64,000 nt of DNA from Anaerolineaceae bacterium (lineage in GTDB: Bacteria; Chloroflexota; Anaerolineae; Aggregatilineales; Phototrophicaceae). The DNA lies in assembly GCA_020634115.1 (NCBI GenBank), contig JACKCH010000012.1:682001-746000 (forward strand), in the 5' to 3' direction. Of this stretch, positions 15,995 through 24,737 are shown in pieces. A program made the translations under genes and the position numbers. The first letter of the stretch is position 1; the number at the start of each line of letters is the position of its first letter. The notes below the pieces were generated by a model. The model was not told where the DNA came from. It made no database searches and worked only from the letters and a program-made list of their open reading frames with translations.

Positions 15995-17932
15995 TCAAAC
16001 AGGCATGTTCGGGTCGGGCTGCGCCCGCTCCATTTCAAGCAGCGTTTCCGCCACCATCTCAATCGCCACACGCTGTTTACGATACAAGTCAGCCTCGCTT
16101 AACGCCAGACGCACAGCAACATCGCGCACTTTATTCCGCTCGATAAACCGCTGGTAGAGAATGTTATAAATCGTCCATTCCGGGCTGAGGAGTTTGCGCT
16201 CCCCGTCGGGCCGTTGTTTCTCAATGGCCTGCAACAGCACCGCCCGCAGCGACTTGGCGGGATTATCATCATTCTCAGCGAGGGATTGGTTCACGATATT
16301 CAATTCCAGTAAGCGGCTTTGCGTCAGCCCCGGCCCGCCCCAATAGTGCCGCAGCGCAGCGCGTACCTGTTCCGCCATCTGTTCCAAGTCAATCGCAAGA
16401 CTCTCACTCTCATCGGGTCGTTGACCGCCATGCCCCGGTTTAAATTCCACTTCCGCTGCCCGTGTGCGCGTGATGGTGATCTGCGGCAGCAGGCCTTCCA
16501 ACGCCGCGTAGATTTCTGTCTGTAAGCCCAGGTCGTCCAGCGTTTGCCCGGCATGTTTGACCAGTGACCGGAAACTGCGCATTTCGTCCGGCGTCAGGTC
16601 TATCATTGCAGAACGGGCCTGAATACCCAGAAAACCAACCTGGTGCAGCCGGGAGTCACTTCCCCGGCGGCGGCTGAAAAGTGGCACAATCCAATAAGAA
16701 TGCCAGTGTTGGATTTCAAATTCGTCGGAATACTGGTTGATGAGTTCTAAGAGTGTGGCACTTTCTTCTTCCAGCCACCTGGCATTCGGCTTCGTCGGAC
16801 CAATCGCGGAAACCATCTCAGCCCGTCCCTCATTAAAAACCGCCACGAAGGCGGTGTTGACCTGAAGATAGTCACAGCTCGCCGCCAGAATCGCTTCCAG
16901 CAATTGCAGCAGGTCGGTGCGGGTGAGCAGGCGCTCGGTCAGCGTTTGCAGCTTCTCAACCTGGTCATCATCTTCAGAACGATAAATCAGATACTTTTCC
17001 AGAACGGGCAGAATCAGCGCGACAAACCACTGCCACAATAACACCACGGCCACCACTGCAAACGGCATAAAACTGCCGCCCGGCAGCCCGAAAATCCGAG
17101 TCGCCGGCTGGACGAAGATAATCGTCGCCAACGCCAGCAAGCCGGTGGCCGGGCCGCGCATCATGAAGTGCAGCAGTTCAGTTTTTACCACCCGGTCAGG
17201 CGTACGGGTGCCAAAAAATGAGAGTGGATACGCCAGAAACAGCAGCAGCAAGATCACAACCACATTGGCGGCATTCACCAGCACCAGCATGGCGATAGAT
17301 GAGTTTTCACTCAGGCCAAACAGGAGAGAGTAAGGGAAGTTCCCAAACGCCGGGGTGAGCATCGCAATCTGCAAATAGCCCATCCGCCGCCGCGTGCTGC
17401 GGGTCAGGCAGCGCCCCCGCGCCCGCTGGACGTTCAGCAAAGAAACCAGGCTGGCTGTCAGGAAATAGGCGACATAAACCGGGAATAATGGCCCGGAAAC
17501 CAGCGTAACCAACTTCGGAGAGAGGATGACCGGGCGGATCAGCACATCGGTGAAGGCCGCCGCCAGCAGGAAGGCCGTACTGAGCAGGTACAGCATCAGC
17601 ACAATCCGGCGACGACGCCCCCGCGACGGCAGGCCGGTAGTCGCCAGCAGCGCGTCGGAAAGGTGGAAAATTGCAGCGGGGAGAAAGGCGATACCGATCC
17701 ACTGGGCGCGTAGAATCGCTTCATAACTGGGCGCACCCGGCCCCAGGGAAATCAGCACATCACAGATAGCGGCGGCGGTCACGGAGGCCAGCATCACCGC
17801 CGATGTACGGGCCACACGATCTCGGCGGTTTCGCGCCAGATTATAGAGCAGCATGGAAGCCGCAATAATGACAATGGCCGCCGTGAGCGTCTCGTTCAGA
17901 AGCGCCAGAAAGGATGTGAAAATCTCAACCAA
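15995..17932 (-). CDS. Polytopic membrane sensor with GAF domain and HTH-like tail
   Basis: The 645-residue protein has an N-terminal region of about seven to nine transmembrane helices (about 10-320) like the N-terminal 7TM region of some histidine kinases. A linker and GAF-type sensor domain (about 335-490, TRTDLLQLLEAILAASCDYL onward) follow, then a cytoplasmic C-terminus. There is no HisKA, HATPase, GGDEF or phosphatase signature. The last 60 residues (RFIERNKVRDVAVRLALSEADLYRKQRVAIEMVAETL region) resemble a helix-turn-helix. It could be a membrane-bound regulator that couples a ligand or redox signal to DNA. TTG is the start, with GAGGT upstream, 13 bases after the GNAT gene. Confidence 0.7.
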   Translation of the reverse strand: MVEIFTSFLALLNETLTAAIVIIAASMLLYNLARNRRDRVARTSAVMLASVTAAAICDVLISLGPGAPSYEAILRAQWIGIAFLPAAIFHLSDALLATTGLPSRGRRRRIVLMLYLLSTAFLLAAAFTDVLIRPVILSPKLVTLVSGPLFPVYVAYFLTASLVSLLNVQRARGRCLTRSTRRRMGYLQIAMLTPAFGNFPYSLLFGLSENSSIAMLVLVNAANVVVILLLLFLAYPLSFFGTRTPDRVVKTELLHFMMRGPATGLLALATIIFVQPATRIFGLPGGSFMPFAVVAVVLLWQWFVALILPVLEKYLIYRSEDDDQVEKLQTLTERLLTRTDLLQLLEAILAASCDYLQVNTAFVAVFNEGRAEMVSAIGPTKPNARWLEEESATLLELINQYSDEFEIQHWHSYWIVPLFSRRRGSDSRLHQVGFLGIQARSAMIDLTPDEMRSFRSLVKHAGQTLDDLGLQTEIYAALEGLLPQITITRTRAAEVEFKPGHGGQRPDESESLAIDLEQMAEQVRAALRHYWGGPGLTQSRLLELNIVNQSLAENDDNPAKSLRAVLLQAIEKQRPDGERKLLSPEWTIYNILYQRFIERNKVRDVAVRLALSEADLYRKQRVAIEMVAETLLEMERAQPDPNMPV

Positions 17933-17945
17933 ACGACGACCTCAC

Positions 17946-18500
17946 TTAGCGTATCCCCTGCGTAAAAAACAGGGCGATGTCCTGATTGGGAAAATGCTGG
18001 TCACTGAAGCCACTGAAGGTAAAACCGGCCCCCTGGCAAAACTCAATCGCCGGGTAATTCTTCGTTTGCGTTTCAATGGTAATCCGGTCTAAACCCTGTT
18101 CCGCTGCCCATTGGCGAGCCACATTCAACAGCCGCTTGCCGATACCCCGCCGCCGGTACGGAAAATCAACCACCACATGCTGCAACAGTGCCGTCCTGTA
18201 GATGGGGTCGCGTTGCATGACGAGGTACCCCAGCAGCTCCCGGCTCTGTTTTTCAGCAGCGACCAGGAAACACCCTTGTTCCTGAAGAACCTGGTGGAGG
18301 CGTGGTTCAAAGGCGACATGCTGGACGGGCATGGTACGGGGCAAATGCTGTTTACGAAAGTGGATTTCCCGGCCAGAAACGTCTTCAATGACGCTCATTT
18401 GCCAGACGTAATCGGTTTCATAATGATGGTCTAGCGCCAGACACGCCGGGATGTCCGGTTGCAGCGCGTCACGAATAACCAAACTGAAGGGGGTAGACAT
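17946..18500 (-). CDS. GNAT-family N-acetyltransferase
   Basis: Acetyl-CoA-dependent acetyltransferase of about 184 residues. Motif A is clear: HVVVDFPYRRRGIGKRLL with the R/Q-x-x-G-x-G/A acetyl-CoA loop, followed by a helix and ITIETQTKNYPAIEFCQGAGF. The N-terminal RDALQPDIPACLALD is typical of the family. ATG 18500 is preferred to an in-frame GTG at 18509, which lies only 2 bases from the preceding stop. It is tightly packed between the LiaF-like and sensor genes. The substrate is unknown. Confidence 0.85.
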   Translation of the reverse strand: MSTPFSLVIRDALQPDIPACLALDHHYETDYVWQMSVIEDVSGREIHFRKQHLPRTMPVQHVAFEPRLHQVLQEQGCFLVAAEKQSRELLGYLVMQRDPIYRTALLQHVVVDFPYRRRGIGKRLLNVARQWAAEQGLDRITIETQTKNYPAIEFCQGAGFTFSGFSDQHFPNQDIALFFTQGIR

Positions 18501-18511
18501 GAGGGGCACTC

Positions 18512-19297
18512 TCAGGTGAGATAGGCATCTCCAAAAGTGCCGCTGATCGTCACTTCGACCAGCGGCAGTGTTTCGTCGGCATCACGGGACACGAAAACAC
18601 CCGGCGCAACCGTTTCATAGCGATTAGGGTCGGCATGGACACCAAACAAACGACTGCCGGACGCGGCAATCTGTGTCCGGTAGCCTACCGGCGTAATCAG
18701 GTGAATATTGCCCAGGGCAGAACACAGGAAAAGCACAGAGAAGGATTCGGGCGGGCAGATAAAACGAATATCCCCCAGGCCGGTTGCGACGATGGCTTCC
18801 TGCAAAATCAACCCGGAAGCATCCATATTCACGCGCCCCAGGTGAGTACTCAATAGAACCTGCCAGGGCAGGTCTGCTGCCAGCGCCATTTCCCAATCCG
18901 CAAAAGACAACCAGGGAGTCGCGCCCCGATGGAGCATTAAATGGGTATGTGTCCCATTTACACGCAGTCCAGGCCGGGAAAATGCAGCATACTGCCCAGC
19001 AATCAACCGTCCCTCACGCTGAAGGGACTGGATTTGCACATCAATTTCACCCGAACTGACTTCCAAGGTCGCCGATTCAACACTCCCCCGGGTGATCCCA
19101 AAGGTACGACCCCCTTCGCCCGGAGTCAGATCGCCACGCAACAAAATCCACGCACCGACCACGACTAGCAGCAGCGGCCATAGTGCCACCACATTAAAAT
19201 CTCCTACCAAGAGGAAATTATTGAGCAACAGCACAATACCCACCAGGGCCATACCTAGCGGCCACAGCCAGGGGCCCCGTGAACTTTTTGCAGGCAC
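18512..19297 (-). CDS. LiaF/LiaI-like membrane protein
   Basis: The 261-residue protein starts with two transmembrane helices joined by a short turn (LWPLGMALVGIVLLLNNFLL and VALWPLLLVVVGAWILLRG, residues about 11-54), the LiaI/LiaF-like membrane module. A soluble beta-rich domain (about 70-255) follows with the repeated short strands and Gly turns typical of LiaF/DUF4097 'toast-rack' domains. Relatives take part in envelope-stress sensing. It begins 4 bases after sigA, so it is cotranscribed with the housekeeping sigma factor. No LiaRS-type two-component genes are nearby. Confidence 0.75.
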   Translation of the reverse strand: MPAKSSRGPWLWPLGMALVGIVLLLNNFLLVGDFNVVALWPLLLVVVGAWILLRGDLTPGEGGRTFGITRGSVESATLEVSSGEIDVQIQSLQREGRLIAGQYAAFSRPGLRVNGTHTHLMLHRGATPWLSFADWEMALAADLPWQVLLSTHLGRVNMDASGLILQEAIVATGLGDIRFICPPESFSVLFLCSALGNIHLITPVGYRTQIAASGSRLFGVHADPNRYETVAPGVFVSRDADETLPLVEVTISGTFGDAYLT

Positions 19298-19301
19298 GAC
19301 T

Positions 19302-20555
19302 CTACTCCTCGTACAGGTAGTCGCGCAGGATCACATGCGCCGATGATTGACGCAAACGGTTCAAAGCCTGGGCTTCAAGCTGGCGCACCCGTTCCCGAGT
19401 TACACCAATCGTCTGCCCAACCTCTTCTAATGTATACACGCGCCCGTCTTCCAAGCCGTACCGCAGTTTGAGAATCTGAGCTTCGCGCGGTGGGAGGCGC
19501 TGCAACGCCGTTTCCAACTGTTCGTGCAGCAAATGAGTCGCCACTTCCTCAGCGGGAGCAGGGCTGTTCACATCCTCCACGAAATCACCAAAAGTGGAGT
19601 CACCCTCTTCGTCAATCGGGGTTTCCAGACTCACCGGATGACGAGCGATCTCCAGCAGATTTTCGATCTTGTCCGGCGTGGTTTCCATGCCTTCGGCCAG
19701 TTCGTCAATGGATGGCTCGCGACCCAGGTCTTGGAGAAGCTGCAACTGCACCCGCCGCATCCGGTTCAGTTGGTCACCCATGTGTACTGGAACGCGAATA
19801 GTCCGCCCCTGGTCGGCAACCGCCCGACTGACGGCCTGACGAATCCACCAGGTCGCGTAGGTGCTGAATTTGTGACCACGCTGGTATTCAAACTTGTTCG
19901 TCGCGCGAATCAGACCGATATTGCCTTCCTGAATCAAATCCAGGAACGGCACACCCCGGCCAATATATTTCTTGGCTACACTGATGACCAACCGCGCATT
20001 GGCACGAATCAAATGTTCCTGCGCCAGTTCGCCATCAATCACAATGTCTTTTAGGTCGTAAATATCATCCGCCGGCAGCGAATCGCGATAGGCTTCAAGC
20101 TGCTCTTTTGCGAGTTCAGCCGCTTCCATACGCTTCGCCAGCGCGACTTCCTCATCGGCTGTCAGCAGCGGCACACGCCCTGCTTCTTTCAGGTATAGTC
20201 CGACAACATCATCTGTATCAAGCGCTTGCTGGTATCCCGCATCCTCAATCAGATCATCGTCATCTAACTCGAAAGCAGAAAACTCATCCTCATCATCCTG
20301 AATACGCGGCATTTCCAGGGTAGCGGAGGTATCCACCTCTTCATCACGACCACCCTCATCCAGGTTGTTCTTTCCACCTGGAATCACCACCACGCCAGCA
20401 TCAAACAAGCTGTCCATGATGTCGTCCAACAGAGCAACATCACGTTCGGCTTCCGGCAGAACAGCGAGAATATCATCGTAGGTTACAGCGCCCTTATCGT
20501 GGGCTTTTTTGATTAGCTGAGCGTAAAGCTCGTCTTTATCCTGTATCATCAGCAT
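19302..20555 (-). CDS. sigA: Primary sigma factor RpoD/SigA
   Basis: Housekeeping RNA polymerase sigma factor of 417 residues. An N-terminal region 1.1-like helical segment and a strongly acidic stretch (about 65-105) precede region 1.2 (DDVVGLYLKEAGRVPLLTADEE), region 2 with the RpoD box (VISVAKKYIGRGVPFLDLIQEGNIGL; KFSTYATWWIRQAVSRA), region 3, and region 4.2 with the HTH that reads -35 elements (LEEVGQTIGVTRERVRQLEAQALNRLR). ATG 20555 and a second ATG two codons later are both possible. A promoter is seen at 20609-20637. The LiaF-like, GNAT and sensor genes follow in the same transcript. Confidence 0.97.
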   Translation of the reverse strand: MLMIQDKDELYAQLIKKAHDKGAVTYDDILAVLPEAERDVALLDDIMDSLFDAGVVVIPGGKNNLDEGGRDEEVDTSATLEMPRIQDDEDEFSAFELDDDDLIEDAGYQQALDTDDVVGLYLKEAGRVPLLTADEEVALAKRMEAAELAKEQLEAYRDSLPADDIYDLKDIVIDGELAQEHLIRANARLVISVAKKYIGRGVPFLDLIQEGNIGLIRATNKFEYQRGHKFSTYATWWIRQAVSRAVADQGRTIRVPVHMGDQLNRMRRVQLQLLQDLGREPSIDELAEGMETTPDKIENLLEIARHPVSLETPIDEEGDSTFGDFVEDVNSPAPAEEVATHLLHEQLETALQRLPPREAQILKLRYGLEDGRVYTLEEVGQTIGVTRERVRQLEAQALNRLRQSSAHVILRDYLYEE

Positions 20556-20608
20556 AACGCATTTACAGACTCTAAACCCTACCTCTAACAGCTCACCAGC
20601 AAGGTTAG

Positions 20609-20637
20609 AGTATAATCCCTCACTCTATCTGATACAA
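20609..20637 (-). promoter_or_regulatory. Promoter of sigA
   Basis: On the minus strand, TTGTAT (20637-20632) and TATACT (20614-20609) are separated by exactly 17 bases, leaving a leader of about 45 bases to the sigA start. Confidence 0.65.
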
Positions 20638-20691
20638 TTATGATACAAAATTGAGTGATTGACGATAACTGAGGTCGCCAAGTAGAACTAC

Positions 20692-20711
20692 CCGGTAGAA
20701 ATATCTACCGG
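20692..20711. terminator. Hairpin after the Gld-type operon
   Basis: CCGGTAGA and TCTACCGG form a perfect 8-bp stem with a 4-base loop, 41 bases after the DUF4340 gene's stop on the minus strand. No T-run follows. Confidence 0.45.
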
Positions 20712-20752
20712 CTCGCACCGAAATTACACAATAACGCAATATTCAGGACTTG

Positions 20753-21298
20753 TCAAGTTATCGGCGGAGTCCGCAATTGCGTGATGAGAAAGTCCAGCGC
20801 ACCGCGATCTACGAGGTAAATTTCCGGGTCGTTATCCACTAAAGCATAGTAGCCAGAGCCAGTCGAGTTCAGCCCTCCTACGGCCAGCGCGTGACCGTCT
20901 CCATTTGTCAGCAGAATTTCCACTGCGAATGAGGCTTGCTCGCCAAATCCATAAACGCTCAAGTCATCATTTTCGGGCATGATTGTCCGCTGGTAGGTCA
21001 GCAGCACAATACTGCGGGCGATGGTGGTCGCCGCGTTGGTATCGAGGGTGCCGCTGCTATCGGGTGCGATCCACTGGCCGCTGGTATCCCGACTCAGGAT
21101 AAACGACTGATTCTCCGCTGGCGATGAGAGACGGAGCGCCTGAATATCCAGCACCGCCAGACCCGGGAAAACCCGCAGCAGGTTCATCTCCGAGATGGAA
21201 TTAGTGAAGTCCTGTTGTAGCTGCTGTTCCTGAACGATGGTCACAACCACCAGGGCCGCAAAAATCACCAACAGAATGAAAAAAGTTCTCCGGTTCAT
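20753..21298 (-). CDS. DUF4340 domain protein of a Gld-type ABC operon
   Basis: The 181-residue protein has one N-terminal transmembrane helix (about 5-22) and an extracytoplasmic DUF4340-like domain with repeated beta motifs (VLDIQALRLSSPAENQSFILSRD... VYGFGEQASFAVEILLTNG... YYALVDNDPEIYLVD). DUF4340 proteins usually follow gldG-like genes. ATG 21298 overlaps the gldG-like stop by four bases (ATGA), so translation is coupled; an in-frame GTG at 21319 is less likely. It is shorter than many DUF4340 proteins, which carry several copies of the domain. Confidence 0.8.
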   Translation of the reverse strand: MNRRTFFILLVIFAALVVVTIVQEQQLQQDFTNSISEMNLLRVFPGLAVLDIQALRLSSPAENQSFILSRDTSGQWIAPDSSGTLDTNAATTIARSIVLLTYQRTIMPENDDLSVYGFGEQASFAVEILLTNGDGHALAVGGLNSTGSGYYALVDNDPEIYLVDRGALDFLITQLRTPPIT

Positions 21299-22932
21299 CC
21301 GCGCACCCGCCTTACCCACACGACAAATCCAGCCACCAGAACCAGCCCCGGCATCAGAATCTCGGTCACAAAAGCAATCGTGTCCAGCGTTTGCGTATCA
21401 ATAAACACCAGCGGTAGACCAGTAGAATAGGCCTGGAAACCGAATTGAATCTGTTCACCCAGGCCACTCAGCCAGGACAAACCATCGGTGAACAAAATAC
21501 CGTTGCCACCGGTCAGAACCAGACCATTTGTCGCAAAATCCGAGTCCCCCACCAACAGAACCCGGCCATTGGTATCCTGATTCCAGCCCCAGGCAACCGT
21601 CGTCAACGGGCCTGGAATATCTTCAGCGGCATCGGGCTGGTAGGTGTTGGTTTCACCCAGCAAGCGCAAATTCGTTTCGCCGTAGCTCTGGTCAGACGAC
21701 AGAATCACGCGGCCATTGGCGGTATCTGGCGGCGGACTATCATTCACTTCCAGCGCCCGCGCAATACTGAAGAGAGTCCCCGTATTGTTTTCCGGGTCAA
21801 GCCGCGCGCCGATGTCCGTCGCCCCATAGACCACCGCACTGATAATATCCAGTGGGGTGCGTTCACTGGCGGCAATGTCAACCACTGCCGCATCCAACAC
21901 CCGAATACCAAAGTTTTGCCACAAATACTGGTTAAACAGGCTGTCCTGACTCAGAAACGGTTGGTCATTGAACAGGACATCGGCCATGATAAACAAGCCG
22001 CCACCCTGTCGCAGATAGGCATCCAGCACGTTAATTTCAGCGGATGAAAGCTGGGTTAAAGGCCGCGCCATGATGACCGCCGAGGCATCACCGGGGATCG
22101 GCTGACCGGCAGCGGCCAGATCAGCCAGGTTCAATTCGGCGGTAATCAGACCGCTTTCCTGAATGCCGTTGTGAATCCCGGAAAGCCCTTGCTGCGAGCC
22201 GTCCAGCGGGTCGAGTTCACCGTGACTGGTTTCAAAATACACCTTAAAAGAGCCGGAAATCAACAAGCGGGCAATCGCCTCGGTCATGTCGCGTTCCTGG
22301 TTGGAACTGCTTGGCACCCGCGCCAGGGTATTAAAATCCACCTCGCCATCATCCGTGAGGTAGGAAATATAGACCGCGCCGTCATAGGCCACCTGATACA
22401 GTTCGGCCATCGCGGGGTTCTCATCCGGGTCAATATACACACGGCGGATTAAGTCATCCGTCGCTGATGAGTAGAGCCGGAAAAACTGGTCATCAATCTC
22501 GCGCTGCTGCAAAGCATTAGGCGAATAAAACCCGGTAATCTGTATCGGGCGAGCCACGCGCTTTAACACGTTTTCGGTGGCGCTGCTGAGGGTAAAGCGA
22601 CCGGCCTCCGTCATATCTACCGTAATCACAGACCGCTGTACGACGGTGTAGACCAGCACGGCAATGCCAATCATGAGTAATGAGGAGAATACCGCCAGCG
22701 TTCCAGCGCGAGCCTGCCGCCCGGTGAGGAAGTTCATAAAATCACGCGGGGACAGCAACGCCCATAGCAGAATGCCGCCCGCCCCTACTGCCAACGCGGC
22801 CAGTACCAGCGATGTGAAGCCACCTTGCCAGATAAAGCCGATGATGCCGATCACCAGGCCAATGCCACCGGCATAGCTGGCCCACTGGCCGAGGTTCTGC
22901 CGGGTCAGGGTAATTACATCGTTATTCCGCAT
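21295..22932 (-). CDS. GldG-like ABC transporter auxiliary protein
   Basis: The 545-residue protein has two N-terminal transmembrane helices (about 18-55), a third near 75-95, a long extracytoplasmic domain (about 105-505) and a C-terminal helix (about 515-540). The domain has the GldG/ABC_transp_aux pattern: RFTLSSATENVLKRVARPIQITGFYS, VYFETSHGE, RPLTQLSSAEINVLDAYLRQGGGLFIMAD and VLLVGDSDFATNG. In Bacteroidetes GldAFG supports gliding; elsewhere such modules have envelope roles of unknown nature. ATG 22932 shares one base with the permease stop. The longer upstream open frame lies inside the permease gene. Confidence 0.85.
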   Translation of the reverse strand: MRNNDVITLTRQNLGQWASYAGGIGLVIGIIGFIWQGGFTSLVLAALAVGAGGILLWALLSPRDFMNFLTGRQARAGTLAVFSSLLMIGIAVLVYTVVQRSVITVDMTEAGRFTLSSATENVLKRVARPIQITGFYSPNALQQREIDDQFFRLYSSATDDLIRRVYIDPDENPAMAELYQVAYDGAVYISYLTDDGEVDFNTLARVPSSSNQERDMTEAIARLLISGSFKVYFETSHGELDPLDGSQQGLSGIHNGIQESGLITAELNLADLAAAGQPIPGDASAVIMARPLTQLSSAEINVLDAYLRQGGGLFIMADVLFNDQPFLSQDSLFNQYLWQNFGIRVLDAAVVDIAASERTPLDIISAVVYGATDIGARLDPENNTGTLFSIARALEVNDSPPPDTANGRVILSSDQSYGETNLRLLGETNTYQPDAAEDIPGPLTTVAWGWNQDTNGRVLLVGDSDFATNGLVLTGGNGILFTDGLSWLSGLGEQIQFGFQAYSTGLPLVFIDTQTLDTIAFVTEILMPGLVLVAGFVVWVRRVRG

Positions 22933-23657
22933 CAGCGCCACCTGTTGGATTCCACAACACGGATGGTGATAAACAGCATCACCGCAATAATGCCCACGAA
23001 ATAGGCCGCATCCTCCGCTCGCAGCAGGCCAACCGCAAACGAAGTTGAAAAGTGACCCTGGAGCGAAAGCTGGCGCAGCACATACGCCAGATCGAGATTC
23101 GCCACGATCTGCCCGGCGCTGTCGCCCAGCCACAGGAACATCAGCGCCGTCATCCCCAGGAAAGCGGCCACAATCTGGTTTTCTGTCAGGCCGGAGAACA
23201 ACATCCCCACCGCCAGCGCCGCCCCACCATAGAGCCAGATACCCAGGTAGGCGCTAATGGCATGGCCGAGATCGGGCTGTGCGACAGCCAGCAGGATAAA
23301 CTGGTAGATGAAGGTCAGCACGAGCAGCAGGGAATAATAGAACCATGCCCCCAGGAACTTGCCAAACACAATCGCGCTATCTTGAACCGGCGCGGTGAGC
23401 AACAGTTCCAGCGTGCCTTCGCGTTTTTCTTCGGCCAACAACCGCATTGTGAGGAGCGGCGCGAAGAAAATCATGGCAAACGACAGAAAACTGGGGATCA
23501 AAGCCGCCTCGGCTGGTTTGACGTGCATACTGTAAGTCAAGTCTGTGTTGAACAGCAGTCCGGTAATCAACAGGAGCGCGAAAGCGATCAGATAGGCCAC
23601 CGGCGAAGCGAAATACTGCTCTACTTCGCGCCGGAATACAGTCAAAACACCGCGCAT
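22932..23657 (-). CDS. GldF-like ABC-2 type permease
   Basis: Integral membrane subunit of 241 residues with six hydrophobic segments. It starts with the GldF-like MRGVLTVFRREVEQYFASPVAYL, then FFAPLLTMRLLAEEKREGTLELLLTAPV, the ABC-2 coupling-helix signature. It pairs with the ATPase ending two bases upstream and with the GldG-like protein whose start overlaps its stop. No gliding genes such as gldB-N are in the window, so the transported substrate is open. Confidence 0.9.
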   Translation of the reverse strand: MRGVLTVFRREVEQYFASPVAYLIAFALLLITGLLFNTDLTYSMHVKPAEAALIPSFLSFAMIFFAPLLTMRLLAEEKREGTLELLLTAPVQDSAIVFGKFLGAWFYYSLLLVLTFIYQFILLAVAQPDLGHAISAYLGIWLYGGAALAVGMLFSGLTENQIVAAFLGMTALMFLWLGDSAGQIVANLDLAYVLRQLSLQGHFSTSFAVGLLRAEDAAYFVGIIAVMLFITIRVVESNRWR

Positions 23658-23659
23658 AT

Positions 23660-24574
23660 TTAATTCCTTTTGATGATGTCCAGGAAAATGTCTTCCAGGG
23701 TCATAGCAACCGGGCGCAGTTCCAAGAGGGCATACCCGGCCTGCATCACGCGCTCACCCACCGCCGCCCGGATGTCTTTGCCCGGCTTCACCCGAAGTAT
23801 GAAACCATTCCCCTCAACCTCAAGCGCCTGAATGTCTTTTATCGGGCTGAGGACTTCGTGGATTTTGGCTTCGTTCGCGCCGCGCACTTCAATATACAGA
23901 TGCGCCCCGGATTGAAGCTGCTGGCGGAGCGTGGCCGGTGCGCCCTGGGCGACAATGCGCCCGCCCCGGATAATCACCACCCGATCACAGACCTGCTCCG
24001 CTTCGGAGAGGATATGCGTACTGAACAGCACGGTATGGCTATCACCAAGCTGGCGAATGGTGTCGCGCACTTCAATTACCTGCTGGGGGTCAATACCGAT
24101 GGTCGGCTCATCCAGGATGATGACAGCCGGATCATGCACCAGCGCCTGCGCCAGCCCGAGTCGCTGAGTCAGCCCTTTAGACAGGTGACGCACCAGCGTC
24201 TTACGCCGATCTGTAAGCTGCACTTGTTCCAATGCCGCGTCCACCTGCTGGCGTACATTCGCTACCCCGCGCAGCCGCGCCCAGAAACTCACATACCCCT
24301 GGACGGTCATATCGGGATAGACCGGCACATGCTCCGGCAGATAACCGACATTCTGGCGCACACGGAGCGAATCGGCCACGACATCAAACCCGGCAATCCG
24401 GGCGCTGCCGTCAGTGGGCGGCATGAATCCGGTCAGCATTCGCATGGTGGTGGTTTTTCCAGCGCCGTTCGGACCCAGCAGCCCGACAATCTCCCCCGGT
24501 TGGGCATCAAATGAAATACAATCTACCGCCAGATGCGTTCCATAACGTTTTGTGAGGTTTTCGACTTCGATCAT
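23660..24574 (-). CDS. GldA-like ABC transporter ATPase
   Basis: ATP-binding subunit of 304 residues. Walker A GPNGAGKT is at 34-41, the Q-loop lies near 80, the signature is LSKGLTQR, Walker B is VIILDEPTIGID, and the H-loop is in LFSTHILSE. A C-terminal regulatory extension (about 220-304) is typical of GldA/CcmA-type ATPases. First gene of the four-gene ATPase-permease-GldG-DUF4340 operon, divergent from the MurA-like gene across 163 bases. Confidence 0.92.
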   Translation of the reverse strand: MIEVENLTKRYGTHLAVDCISFDAQPGEIVGLLGPNGAGKTTTMRMLTGFMPPTDGSARIAGFDVVADSLRVRQNVGYLPEHVPVYPDMTVQGYVSFWARLRGVANVRQQVDAALEQVQLTDRRKTLVRHLSKGLTQRLGLAQALVHDPAVIILDEPTIGIDPQQVIEVRDTIRQLGDSHTVLFSTHILSEAEQVCDRVVIIRGGRIVAQGAPATLRQQLQSGAHLYIEVRGANEAKIHEVLSPIKDIQALEVEGNGFILRVKPGKDIRAAVGERVMQAGYALLELRPVAMTLEDIFLDIIKRN

Positions 24575-24701
24575 TGTTATTCCAAATGGGTGTCTGTATC
24601 TGCATCCTACCGCCGCAAGTGAGGGGCGTCAAGCACTTGTAAATGGTTATAGACAAAGCAAGATGAGCGTTGAATTAACCCGTCATGTACCGCCGTAAAA
24701 T

Positions 24702-24710
24702 TGTTATAAT
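24702..24710 (+). promoter_or_regulatory. Extended -10 promoter of the MurA-like gene
   Basis: TG-T-TATAAT is a perfect extended -10, 27 bases before the start codon. There is no convincing -35, as often with extended -10 promoters. Confidence 0.55.
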
Positions 24711-24737
24711 CGGTGGGAATACAGACTGCGAGGAACT

